Part shown: positions 18,449 through 26,491 of the stretch, piece after piece
How the letters are laid out: the number at the start of each line of letters is the position of its first letter
How positions within the stretch are numbered: position 1 is the stretch's first letter
Assembly: GCA_004375875.1 (NCBI GenBank)
Contig: SOKE01000033.1
Coordinates: forward strand, 1-64,000
From: Candidatus Babelota bacterium
GTDB lineage: Bacteria; Babelota; Babeliae; Babelales; Vermiphilaceae
Length of the DNA stretch: 64,000 nucleotides
Reading direction: 5' to 3'
Notes under the pieces: generated by a model
The model's input: only the letters and a program-made list of their open reading frames with translations
Database searches by the model: none
Told to the model about the DNA's origin: nothing
Translations under genes and position numbers: made by a program

Positions 18449-18491
18449 AAAAAGAGAGAGGCGTGGTAATTATCATGCCTCTCTCTTTTTT
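18447..18491 (+). terminator. Rho-independent terminator after ftsZ
   Basis: A near-perfect stem (AAAAAAGAGAGAGGC against GCCTCTCTCTTTTTT) with a 14-base loop overlaps the ftsZ stop codon and ends in a T-run. Its A/T-flanked symmetry would allow function in both directions. Confidence 0.9.
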
Positions 18492-18675
18492 CCCTTAACG
18501 AAAAACAATCGTCTTAAAAATAGATAAGACTTTGCTTATAAATAAAGCTAAATTTCAAAGTATCTGAAAAATTAGTCGCTGAAATAAAGAATCAGATAAG
18601 TGCCTGTTGCGTACTATACCGAATGAAGGCAGAATTATAATCATAGAAATAGTGGTATAAAGATAAGGAGACTTA

Positions 18676-19338
18676 ATGAAATTATTTTTAGATACTGCCA
18701 ATTTACAATTTATCAAAAAATGGGCACCAACCGGACTTATTGATGGCGTTACAACCAACCCAACTCATTTGAGTAAAGAAGGGGCAGATCCAACCAAGCA
18801 AGTAATGGAGATCTGTACGATTATGAAGTCATATGGTGATGTAAGTGTTGAAGTTACTGAGCAAGAACCAGAAACAGTCTATAAACAGGCACATGCGATT
18901 GCGAAATTAGCGTCAAATATTGTGATTAAAGTTCCCTGCTCAAAAGAATATTATGAGGTAATTAAGCGCTTGGTTGCTGATGGTATAAAAATCAATAGTA
19001 CGCTTGTATTTAGTTTGGAACAAAGCTTATTGATGGCAAAGCTTGGGGCAGCGTATATATCGCCGTTTATTGGACGTCTTGATGATATTGGTGTTGATGG
19101 CTTACATCTTATTGGAGAGATACGTTCAATGCTTGATTTGTATGAATTTGAAAGCAAGCTTCTTGCCGCTTCGCTGCGTACAGTTTCTCATGTTCATGGG
19201 GTGATGTTGTTTGGTACTGATATTGCAACGATACCGGTTGCCATTTTTGAGAAGATGATGGAACATCCGCTTACTGAAAAAGGAATAGAAAAATTCAATG
19301 TTGATTGGCAAAAGCTCGGTGTTAAAAAATTTCCTTAA
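18676..19338 (+). CDS. tal: Short transaldolase / fructose-6-phosphate aldolase-like protein
   Basis: The 220-residue protein is a small TalC/FSA-type class I aldolase. It starts MKLFLDTANLQFIKKW, followed by GVTTNPTHL (about 24-32). The Schiff-base Lys is in NIVIKVP (Lys85). TLVFSLEQ and SPFIGRLDD belong to later barrel strands, and HGVMLFGTDIATIP lies near the end. It acts in the non-oxidative pentose phosphate pathway or on related sugar phosphates. Transaldolase and FSA activities cannot be separated by eye. AAGGAG precedes the ATG. The gene is isolated between the ftsZ terminator and a convergent gene. Confidence 0.93.
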   Translation: MKLFLDTANLQFIKKWAPTGLIDGVTTNPTHLSKEGADPTKQVMEICTIMKSYGDVSVEVTEQEPETVYKQAHAIAKLASNIVIKVPCSKEYYEVIKRLVADGIKINSTLVFSLEQSLLMAKLGAAYISPFIGRLDDIGVDGLHLIGEIRSMLDLYEFESKLLAASLRTVSHVHGVMLFGTDIATIPVAIFEKMMEHPLTEKGIEKFNVDWQKLGVKKFP

Positions 19339-19354
19339 AAAAAGAGTAAAAAAA

Positions 19355-19846
19355 TTATTTCTGAGTTGAATCTTTAAGCATTAGAGATTTGATGGCTATG
19401 GCATTATTATATAATTTCCAGAAATCATAAAAATGATTGGTGATTGCAATGGTGGTAGTTAATATTCCTGCATTAAACTGTATGCTTAACATATTAGCTA
19501 GGTAATTATTAAAAGGTACCTTTAAAGTATATAAAATGCATACTTCTAAAAGGGCAGTTGCCGAAAGACCTAACCCAACTATTACTGTCAATAAATTTTC
19601 ATTGGAGAATACAAACAGGGATAAAAAAGATTGACGTTTCTGAAAAACGTTCTCCGCTAAAATAAATAATCGTTTTTGTTCAGAGGGTGAAATTGAAATT
19701 AATGGAAGAATAGTTTTCACGGTTGTAATATTACTTTTCAATATCGCTTGTTCTAGTTTTTTTATCCCCTTTTCATTCTTCGGAATATTATTTGCGCTAC
19801 AAGTGAGAAATGAGATGAAGAACAATGCTAATGCTAATTTTTTCAT
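19355..19846 (-). CDS. Exported small membrane protein, paralogue of the upstream gene
   Basis: The start at 19846 (MKKLALALFFISFLTCS, 163 residues) has GGAG four bases upstream and gives a clean signal peptide, so the open frame beyond it (to 19891) is probably not used. After the signal comes a helical repeat-like segment (KLEQAILKSNITTVKTILPLI) resembling a single degenerate ankyrin-type unit, then two hydrophobic helices (about 85-110 and 120-140). The adjacent gene encodes a paralogue with the same order. I recognise no functional domain. Confidence 0.7.
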   Translation of the reverse strand: MKKLALALFFISFLTCSANNIPKNEKGIKKLEQAILKSNITTVKTILPLISISPSEQKRLFILAENVFQKRQSFLSLFVFSNENLLTVIVGLGLSATALLEVCILYTLKVPFNNYLANMLSIQFNAGILTTTIAITNHFYDFWKLYNNAIAIKSLMLKDSTQK

Positions 19847-19871
19847 TTTTCTCCAATCTGTTAAAAACCCT

Positions 19872-20444
19872 TTATGATTTGAGTTCATCAACTGACTTTG
19901 TGTAATATTTCATGAGAATATTTTTTATCTGTATTGCATCATCATAGCGCTTCACTAATGTTGCTCCCCATTCGTTTCTGTCCATATTTGCTAAGAACAA
20001 TCCACCATAACCAGAAATCAAAAAGGTTGCCATGGAACCAAAGAGTAATTGAATTGTGAGTTTAGCGTACTTTTCACCAGTATCATAATCTAGATCGCAC
20101 GGAATTAAAAGCATTAGACCAGCGATAGAAGTATAAAATCCCGCAAGACTTAGTTTAGCTGTAGAAGTAACAATTTTACCAATCAAGGATTTTTGGAAAC
20201 GCCCTTTAGGAGAGCAAAAGATATCTAATTGAAAAATTTCTACTTCACTTTTATGTTTATAGATTACTTGTTGTGCAAAATCTGCTAATCTCAAATATTC
20301 ATTCTGACTTAGCTGAATCTCAGGTAACAATTTTTCTACCTTTTTAATATCACCATTCATAATAGCTTTTTCAAGTTTATCAATAGAAGTTGCTCCATAA
20401 AGAATCGAAGGGATAAGAAATATCATTAATATTAATTTTTTCAT
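19872..20444 (-). CDS. Exported small membrane protein, tandem paralogue
   Basis: The 190-residue protein has a signal peptide (MKKLILMIFLIPSILYGATS), a helical segment KLEKAIMNGDIKKVEKLLPEI matching the equivalent segment of the next gene, and two hydrophobic helices (about 95-118 and 130-152). The two genes form a tandem pair 25 bases apart in the same direction, derived from a duplication and now well diverged. The function is unknown. Confidence 0.7.
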   Translation of the reverse strand: MKKLILMIFLIPSILYGATSIDKLEKAIMNGDIKKVEKLLPEIQLSQNEYLRLADFAQQVIYKHKSEVEIFQLDIFCSPKGRFQKSLIGKIVTSTAKLSLAGFYTSIAGLMLLIPCDLDYDTGEKYAKLTIQLLFGSMATFLISGYGGLFLANMDRNEWGATLVKRYDDAIQIKNILMKYYTKSVDELKS

Positions 20445-20797
20445 TTTTCCTCACAATCTACATTTTATTTCTTAAGGCATTAAACACTTGTATAATAACA
20501 AAGTTTTCAATAACTGTACATGAATTTTTATTTCCCTTTTTATTACTGCTTGTATTAACAAAGAATAACCCTTAAGGAAAAATAATAAAAAAACCCGGTT
20601 TTACCGAGCTTAATTAAAAAAGATATTTTTAAAAATGAATTAATCCTTACCATTTAAAAATTGTTGTTATGCTAAAATCTGCCACTTAAATGTTTTGTAT
20701 AGAAGGACTATTTTAATAATCTTGTTATTAAGTAAGATGCAATAATTAGGGAGATTTCCTAATAAAATCTAATTTAATTGTTGAGGATGTTACTATT
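20445..20797. other. Intergenic stretch with a minus-strand terminator
   Basis: No gene is visible. It contains the terminator at 20591-20611 for the AAA+ gene. The sequence just right of this hairpin resembles that next to the terminator at 22624, suggesting that the two 3' flanks share an origin. Confidence 0.5.
20591..20611 (-). terminator. Rho-independent terminator downstream of the AAA+ gene
   Basis: Read on the minus strand: stem AAGCTCGGT, loop AAA, ACCGGGTTT, then a T-run. The same hairpin with one base change lies at 22624-22644. It is about 190 bases past the AAA+ stop codon. Confidence 0.75.
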
Positions 20798-22126
20798 TTA
20801 TTTTTTATTATCTTTGGCTCTAGTAAAAAAATTATAAATAGCGGCGCCTATGAGAGAACTTATTGTGACCTCACCTAGCCTTTTCAAATAAGTATACCTA
20901 TTTTGTTCTTGATATCGTTCTTCATCTCGCCTTCTATCGGGAATAGTAAATACCCGGTTAATACTGCAATGAATTGAACTCTCCAAGGTTATTATTAATA
21001 AACGACCGGCATAATTTTTTAGGTTTCCTGTGATAAACCGTCCTAGTCTATTTCTCCAATATCTTTCAGCAGCGTCTGTATCTTTCCAAACGTTTTTGTA
21101 TGCCTCAGTCAAATGTTTTTTTTCTAAACAAAGCCTGGAAACTTCATCGCCTCTCTGCCTATGTTCATACGCTTCTGCAAGAGCTTCTTCTATTGCAACA
21201 TTGACGATGGTCTTTAAATCTCGAATTGAAAGACCATCAGTTTTTTTAGCAAGATGATTAATAAAGTCCAAATCACACTCTTGCGAAAGATCAACGCCAT
21301 TATTCTCAAAAAGCAAATCAAATAATATCTCAATCCGTAAGAGACGATCTGGACACTTTACCTCTACAATCCGCAAACGGGATTTTAACTCAGGTGGTAT
21401 TTTATCTACATGATTGGTTGTTGCTAAAAATATAAAGTGTGGACTAACTCGGCCCCTATCCTTTCTTTCGCATTCATCCATACAATGACACAGTGTTAGT
21501 ACTGGATCAACACCTTCATCTTTATTGGTAAGCGCATGGAGCTGATCGATTTCATCAATGACAATAACGCAAGGCTCATCAAGCTCAATAAGTGGTTTAA
21601 TTTGTTCATCTATATATTGCTGAAGACAAAATTGATACTTATTCATAGCAGAAACCGGAAATATCAATTTAAATTTCCTGTTAAGCATCAACGTTAGGGC
21701 CTCTGCTAATGTTGTTTTTGCCGTTCCTGGGGGACCTGTAAATACTATTCTGATATATTCTTCATTTCTCACTGGGTAAGAATCTTCATTAGCTCTGCAC
21801 TCTCTTTCGATAATTGAATTAACTACCTTTTGAACTTCTGGTGCAGTTTTTTCGATAATATCTTTAACTCTTTTCATATTAAACTGGGGATCTGGGGGAC
21901 TCCATTGTACTTCGGTTATTGCAGATGCTTGCCCTGAATTTTTGCCTGAACTGTTTTGGTATAGCAATTGAGATAGATAGCTTAAAATTTCTTCTTGTTG
22001 TGTTATAGATTTAGCTAAAAGCCTCAAAAGTGCAGAATCGGTCGAGGTGATCTCCTCTATTGGATACATTATTGATACGAGAAGTCCCATCAAGCCTAAG
22101 ATAGATAAGGTTCTTTTTGCAATCAT
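20798..22126 (-). CDS. AAA+ ATPase with N-terminal export/anchor segment
   Basis: The protein has Walker A GPPGTAKTT (about residue 128), Walker B VIVIDEIDQL (about 185), sensor 1 FLATTNHVD (about 235) and an arginine-finger-like LKSRLR. This places it near the FtsH/katanin-like classic AAA clade. The N-terminus (MIAKRTLSILGLMGLLVSIMY) is a hydrophobic anchor or signal. A further hydrophobic patch (VTISSLIGAAIYNFF) lies at the C-terminus. The frame is open upstream to 22240, but the ATG at 22126 has AAGGA six bases before it, giving 442 residues. No protease domain follows. Its substrate is unknown, and an ATPase module behind an apparent export signal is odd. Confidence 0.8.
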   Translation of the reverse strand: MIAKRTLSILGLMGLLVSIMYPIEEITSTDSALLRLLAKSITQQEEILSYLSQLLYQNSSGKNSGQASAITEVQWSPPDPQFNMKRVKDIIEKTAPEVQKVVNSIIERECRANEDSYPVRNEEYIRIVFTGPPGTAKTTLAEALTLMLNRKFKLIFPVSAMNKYQFCLQQYIDEQIKPLIELDEPCVIVIDEIDQLHALTNKDEGVDPVLTLCHCMDECERKDRGRVSPHFIFLATTNHVDKIPPELKSRLRIVEVKCPDRLLRIEILFDLLFENNGVDLSQECDLDFINHLAKKTDGLSIRDLKTIVNVAIEEALAEAYEHRQRGDEVSRLCLEKKHLTEAYKNVWKDTDAAERYWRNRLGRFITGNLKNYAGRLLIITLESSIHCSINRVFTIPDRRRDEERYQEQNRYTYLKRLGEVTISSLIGAAIYNFFTRAKDNKK

Positions 22127-22309
22127 AGCTAATCCTTCATTTTTAATAAAACCATCACTTTTAATATTATTTTTTAATTTAATATTAATGTTAAATAATA
22201 TGTTACTTACATTTTTATCAGAAGAAAATGTATTTGTCAAATATCAATTTATGTTTTTTAAAAAAAGTTTCAAAGGTTTATAAGGGATTTGATTCCATAG
22301 AAAATAGAA

Positions 22310-22542
22310 TGACAATATCGAATTATAATGGAAGAACTTCAATCCCAGTCCGCAATCATGATTATGTACAAGATGTACCTTGTCCAAAAATAAAGGATAA
22401 AATAAGATGGAAAGTAGAGAGATCTATTGCGTGTTTCAATGGTTTTAGAAGATTGCATATGCTCTTTGCTCGATGTATGGATTCTTTACTTCAGTTATAT
22501 TATCTTGCAGCTATATTGATTCTATCGCGCAAGTTTACTTAA
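22310..22542 (+). pseudogene. Remnant of an IS5-family-type DDE transposase (C-terminal end)
   Basis: The open frame contains IRWKVERSIACFNGFRRL followed by a segment ending LAAILILSRKF. This resembles the end of IS5/IS1031-type transposases, where RWxVERxFxWLxxFRRL holds the catalytic Glu. Only about 75 residues survive; the first two catalytic Asp regions are absent and I see no intact inverted repeats. It lies between the AAA+ and toxin-immunity genes, consistent with a mobile history of this accessory block. Confidence 0.7.
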
Positions 22543-22623
22543 AAACCTTAAAAGAATTGAATTAGAATGCATTATGAACGATTTAAGATAAGTTCATAAG
22601 TCTTAAGGTAAGACAATAAAAAA

Positions 22624-22644
22624 AAGCCCGGTTTTACCGAGCTT
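22624..22644 (-). terminator. Rho-independent terminator after the toxin-immunity pair
   Basis: On the minus strand: AAGCTCGGT, loop AAA, ACCGGGCTT, then eight T residues. The nine-pair stem has one G-T wobble. It ends the transcript of the genes at 22677-24881. Confidence 0.85.
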
Positions 22645-22676
22645 CAATTAAATAAAGAAGATTTTTTTAAAGGGAA

Positions 22677-23066
22677 TTAATTTTTGGTTTCCACCGTTAC
22701 TTTATCACCATCGCGAGTAATAATAACCTTCTTCGGTTTTTTCTCACAAACTTCTTTCCAGCGGGCAAGAATATAGTTCAGCTGTTCAACAGTAGTTTCA
22801 AAAGATTCTGCTTCTTCTTCATGTTCAAAATAGTCATATTCCCAGTAGATATTTATCTTGTTTCCCTTTTTTTCAAGATGGCTATAATTACTGCTTACTG
22901 ATTCAGATTTTGGATCATTAATCCATTCTTTCCAAGAATCAATATTTTTACATCCAACATCATAGGCAAGAAAACCACCTAAATATCCCATATCTACCGT
23001 TGAGGATTTTCCTGAAACATATAAGGTATCATTAATTTTTTCGAAATCTACTTTTTTAATTTTCAT
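22677..23066 (-). CDS. Probable immunity protein for the EndoU toxin
   Basis: This 129-residue acidic protein has no signal peptide or membrane helix. It contains runs such as YFEHEEEAESFETT. It begins three bases after the stop of the EndoU-domain gene and is followed at once by a terminator, which is the usual toxin-immunity arrangement. I do not recognise its family, and the role is inferred from position, size and acidity. It would bind and block the toxin in the cytoplasm. Confidence 0.65.
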   Translation of the reverse strand: MKIKKVDFEKINDTLYVSGKSSTVDMGYLGGFLAYDVGCKNIDSWKEWINDPKSESVSSNYSHLEKKGNKINIYWEYDYFEHEEEAESFETTVEQLNYILARWKEVCEKKPKKVIITRDGDKVTVETKN

Positions 23067-23069
23067 TTA

Positions 23070-24881
23070 TTATTTAACAGGGTATGCGGTAATCAATTTT
23101 TTATTTTCATCAATAACCATTAATATATGCATGCCTTTGTTCGTGACACCAGTATATTCTATTTTTGTTCCTCTTATAAATTTTGTCTTAATATTCTCAC
23201 TCGCTTCTACAATTTTATCAATAACTTTTCTTTTGCTCCATTCTGGTGGAAAGAAAGTTTTATTCTTGACTATCACACCCTCGATTTCTAGTTTAGCTAC
23301 ACTCACTAAGCCTGTTTTAGGACAAATTTCTGGTTTAGTTAAAAATTTAACCTTTCCTTTTTTTACTAAACTCCAATTTTTATCATGATGGTATCCACTA
23401 TATTTTCCTTCAATCATACCAGATAAACGATGTTTTTCTAGTTTATCAATTCCAAAAATATGATTTAATTTAGCCTTAATAAACTTTGGATTTTTTAGTT
23501 TTGAGAGATATTCATTTAAATAATTTCCCAGTCTTACCAATTTGAGGTGCTTTGTCTGGATATATCGCGGTATTTTCTGCACAACCTTACGTGGATCTTG
23601 CCCTAACTGTTTGGCTGTTTTGATTGCTTGTTTTGAAAAATCAAGGGATTTATCTCTAACTTGAAGCATTAAACCTTCTGGGGTTGCCAATGTTAATTCA
23701 CGTGCACCAATGCCTTCAACTGTCTGTTTTGCAAGTTTTTTTGCAGCTTGTGTCTGTTTTGCAAGTTTTTTTGCAGCTTGCGCAATACGTAAACTGCCAA
23801 TTTTTGCAACTCGATAGGTTTTTCCTGCTAAATTAATAACACCTGCAGTAATAAGACCTTCCGAAATAAATGCGCCACTTTTTCTGCATACATCTGGTAT
23901 TGTTGTATTACGCAATGGCTCAACTATTGCTCGAACTACTGGTTCTAATTGCTGTGCTTGTTCTATAATGATTTGTTCAGCTTCTTCATATCTGCCTGCC
24001 CTCATTAAGTCTTCAGCTTGTGTAGAATGTAATAACATGCGTGCTAAGTTAGTACTCAATGATCTGACATTCTGTGCAAGATCTACTGTTTTGTCAGCTA
24101 AGAGTTTTGCATATTCTGGCCATGCTTCATGCGGTTTTTCTTTTATATATTCTAGAGTTTCGCAGAACTTTTTCCCAAGTCCGCAAAGATTTTGACCTAA
24201 TTCATAAACATTTCTTGGCCCATCATATACAAAACCCACTATGGTTTCCTTACCGCACTCTACTGCCTTTAACATAAATCCTTTACACAAATCAAGCATG
24301 GACCATGCATAATCATTAAGCATTTCTGCTTGTTCAAGATGGCCTGCTTGTGCTGCTTGATGCGATAAGAGTGTTGCTTCTGTTGTTAAGGAAAGGCAAT
24401 AATCAAGAAACTGCTCTGGCGATTGTATTACCGTATCAAGCTTATCTTCAGGTAATGCTAAAAGATCGGAACTACTTAATAGCGTATGTTGATTTGTTTG
24501 ATTTAATCCTTCATGCAATTGAGCTGCTTGATCAATAATGATACATTGTTCCTTGCGCAGTTGACTTTCAAACAGGTTACCAGTTATATGCTCAAACTGT
24601 TCTCTATTAATCCCCTGATTTTCGAGTAATTTTTGTGCTTCTGGTGAAAATTGATAGTGAACTTCGCAAAGAGTTGTAGGGTCCTTTTGCATCTTCTGTA
24701 AGGCATCATATCGTTCTTGAATTATAATTGAGGGCTTTTCACATTCATCAAGGCTTTCAATTTCAGCACTATATTTTTCATAAAGATAGGGAAGATTCTC
24801 AGCAATTCTTTTTTGTTTTAATACTTCTTCTATACAAGCAAACTCTTGCTTATGGGCTTGAAGTACTAAATACCTGTGCAT
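23070..24881 (-). CDS. Polymorphic-toxin-like protein with C-terminal EndoU nuclease domain
   Basis: The 603-residue protein has an all-helical, Gln/Leu-rich N-terminal part (about 1-360) with no signal peptide or recognised delivery domain. A Lys/Ala-rich stretch with a duplicated unit follows. The C-terminal domain (about 470-603) matches bacterial EndoU nucleases found at the tips of CDI and related toxins: KHRLSG and SGYHHD (about 496-501) supply His residues, FFPPEWSKRKVIDKI is the typical helix, and EYTGVTN plus TAYPVK form the end. Such domains cleave RNA, in some cases tRNA. The adjacent downstream gene fits an immunity protein. The lack of a known secretion domain leaves the export route open. 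Confidence 0.8.
   Translation of the reverse strand: MHRYLVLQAHKQEFACIEEVLKQKRIAENLPYLYEKYSAEIESLDECEKPSIIIQERYDALQKMQKDPTTLCEVHYQFSPEAQKLLENQGINREQFEHITGNLFESQLRKEQCIIIDQAAQLHEGLNQTNQHTLLSSSDLLALPEDKLDTVIQSPEQFLDYCLSLTTEATLLSHQAAQAGHLEQAEMLNDYAWSMLDLCKGFMLKAVECGKETIVGFVYDGPRNVYELGQNLCGLGKKFCETLEYIKEKPHEAWPEYAKLLADKTVDLAQNVRSLSTNLARMLLHSTQAEDLMRAGRYEEAEQIIIEQAQQLEPVVRAIVEPLRNTTIPDVCRKSGAFISEGLITAGVINLAGKTYRVAKIGSLRIAQAAKKLAKQTQAAKKLAKQTVEGIGARELTLATPEGLMLQVRDKSLDFSKQAIKTAKQLGQDPRKVVQKIPRYIQTKHLKLVRLGNYLNEYLSKLKNPKFIKAKLNHIFGIDKLEKHRLSGMIEGKYSGYHHDKNWSLVKKGKVKFLTKPEICPKTGLVSVAKLEIEGVIVKNKTFFPPEWSKRKVIDKIVEASENIKTKFIRGTKIEYTGVTNKGMHILMVIDENKKLITAYPVK
23721..23780 (-). repeat. Perfect 2 x 30-bp tandem repeat inside the toxin gene
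   Basis: Two identical 30-base units lie head to tail and are in frame, duplicating QAAKKLAKQT in the region before the nuclease domain. Being perfect, the repeat is recent and could vary in copy number. Confidence 0.9.
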
Positions 24882-24935
24882 CTTAATTTGTTTGTTTATC
24901 CTATGTTAATTTGAGATAATCTTTATATTGAGTTC

Positions 24936-25315
24936 TAGTTGTTTAATTATTTTTAAATGGAGGATCTATCATGATCACCAAGAAAATGAAAATAGCAGTT
25001 TGTCTTCTTTCACTTACTGCTCTTTTGAGTGTTAACAATATGCATGCTGGTATATTTAGAGCTGGACGGTTAGTTTTCAAGCCAGCTACATTTGTTGCTG
25101 GAGGTGTTGCAGGAGTCTTAGCCTATCCATGGCTACACAAATATTTCTTTATTAGTCCAGCGGAAAGGGCATCATTGCTCGAGCAACAGGCCCAACAAGA
25201 GGAAAATACCCAGGCAAATCTAGAAGATGAACAGAACCTCACACAGGGTTGGATTGGTAAGCTTGTGCAAGTAGCAGGCAATATCAAAGACAATAGTGTT
25301 CTCTACTGGGGAAAT
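24936..25315 (+). repeat. First copy of a shared 5' leader-plus-N-terminus module
   Basis: About 35 bases of leader and the first ~112 codons of the ANK-RING gene are nearly repeated at 26454-26850. Similarity stops where the ankyrin region begins. Confidence 0.85.
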
Positions 25316-25822
25316 TGTGTAGATATTCCTGATATTAACGGGAGAACACCTCTTCTATGTGCTGCTAAAAAGGGGTATCAAAATTTAGTTGAATTTCTCG
25401 TAGAGAGTGGAGCTAATATTGATGCACAAGATAAGCTAGGAAGAACTGCCCTCATTGAGGTTGTATCTAATCGGAAAAATAAATTTTATGATAATATAAT
25501 TACATATCTTGTTAAAAAAGGGGTGGATATTTCAAAAAGGACAAGAATTGGCGAAACTGCTCTTAATATTGCAATTAAGGCTGATGATGAAAAGATAGCC
25601 ACGTATTTAAGATGTCATCTTATTGAGAAGATATACAAACAGAATACTGAAGAGTGTTTGATTTGTTTGGAACAACCTCAAACGATTGGCAAGAATAATT
25701 GTACTCTTATGCCTTGTTGTAATAACTTTATATGTGAACCTGATTTTAAAGAGATAGTACTGCCAAGTAAAGAATGCCCAGTATGTAGAGCCAAATTGAC
25801 TGTTGCCCATACTCAAAATTAA
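24971..25822 (+). CDS. Secreted ankyrin-repeat protein with C-terminal RING-like domain (candidate E3 ubiquitin ligase effector)
   Basis: The 283-residue protein starts with a signal peptide (MKIAVCLLSLTALLSVNNMHA after a short basic lead). Residues 40-52 (FVAGGVAGVLAYP) are mildly hydrophobic. Ankyrin repeats span about 118-220 (NGRTPLLCAAKKGYQNLVEF; LGRTALIEVV; IGETALNIAIKA). The C-terminus has a RING-like pattern: C229-x2-C232, C249/C250, C255-x2-D258, C269-x2-C272 (CLICLE ... MPCCNNFICEPDF ... CPVC). The His position is altered and the sixth ligand is Asp. RING domains recruit ubiquitin-charged E2 enzymes, which are absent from most bacteria, so a host target is implied. GGAGGA lies before the ATG. 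The first ~112 residues are shared with the gene at 26492. Confidence 0.82.
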   Translation: MITKKMKIAVCLLSLTALLSVNNMHAGIFRAGRLVFKPATFVAGGVAGVLAYPWLHKYFFISPAERASLLEQQAQQEENTQANLEDEQNLTQGWIGKLVQVAGNIKDNSVLYWGNCVDIPDINGRTPLLCAAKKGYQNLVEFLVESGANIDAQDKLGRTALIEVVSNRKNKFYDNIITYLVKKGVDISKRTRIGETALNIAIKADDEKIATYLRCHLIEKIYKQNTEECLICLEQPQTIGKNNCTLMPCCNNFICEPDFKEIVLPSKECPVCRAKLTVAHTQN

Positions 25823-26491
25823 GTAGTTCTGTATTTTTTATAAACCAACGCGGAATTAAATAATTTATTAATAGTTCATTTATTGTTAGCTTGTTCATAA
25901 TTGATATGAAAAACGTATGGGTATATTAAATAAATTCCGGATCAAGTTTTGCTGTGAATATTTTTGTGAATTTCAGAGAAACTCTTAGTTTTTCTTAATA
26001 ATCTATTTTTTAGTTTTATTTCTAAAATTAAATATGATCCGATAGATCTGTTAATGAAATTGATATGTTCATTATTGTTAATAGGTGTGATGATACTTTC
26101 GCAAGACCCCTGGTAAATTTCATTTCAGTAGGAATTTTTGACACATAGAAATTTTTAAGCTAAAAGATCGATCTTTTTTAAGAGAATTTTGACCTTGAAG
26201 GAATTAAGGAATATACCAGGTATACTGAAAAACAGATTTTTAAAATCTTCCCTGAGGGGTGTCATTTCAATTAGAAATAATCCAGGCAAGGAAATAATTA
26301 TTTATGGATATTCGTAGAATTTTATCTTGACAAATATTTGATCGTCTATAAACTATTTTTTAGATAAAATATTTAACTTTGAAATATTTAAGAACTACTT
26401 GGGGGGAATCATAATTCCTTCATGAGTAAGTTAAATGTCAGGTTGAATCATTGTAGTTGTTTAATCATTTTTTTTAAATGGAGGATCTATC
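25823..26491. other. 669-base non-coding region with promoter-like elements
   Basis: I find no gene. The stretch is AT-rich with several promoter-like matches, including TTGACC/TATACC (26189-26217, spacing 17) and TTGACA/TAAACT (26327-26354, spacing 16). There is also a 16-base perfect palindrome at 26162-26177 (AAAAGATCGATCTTTT), which could be an operator or just chance. It separates the two genes that share a 5' module. Confidence 0.5.
26327..26354 (+). promoter_or_regulatory. Promoter candidate for the gene at 26492
   Basis: TTGACA (26327-26332) and TAAACT (26349-26354) are 16 bases apart. The leader would be about 130 bases. It lies outside the part of the leader shared with the gene at 24971, so the two genes may be regulated differently. 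Confidence 0.45.

Noticed and set aside
26101-26180. Possible insertion-sequence end (TTTCGCAAGACCCCTGG) near a palindrome
   Set aside because: The wording recalls IS ends, but no matching inverted partner, target duplication or transposase remnant was seen nearby.
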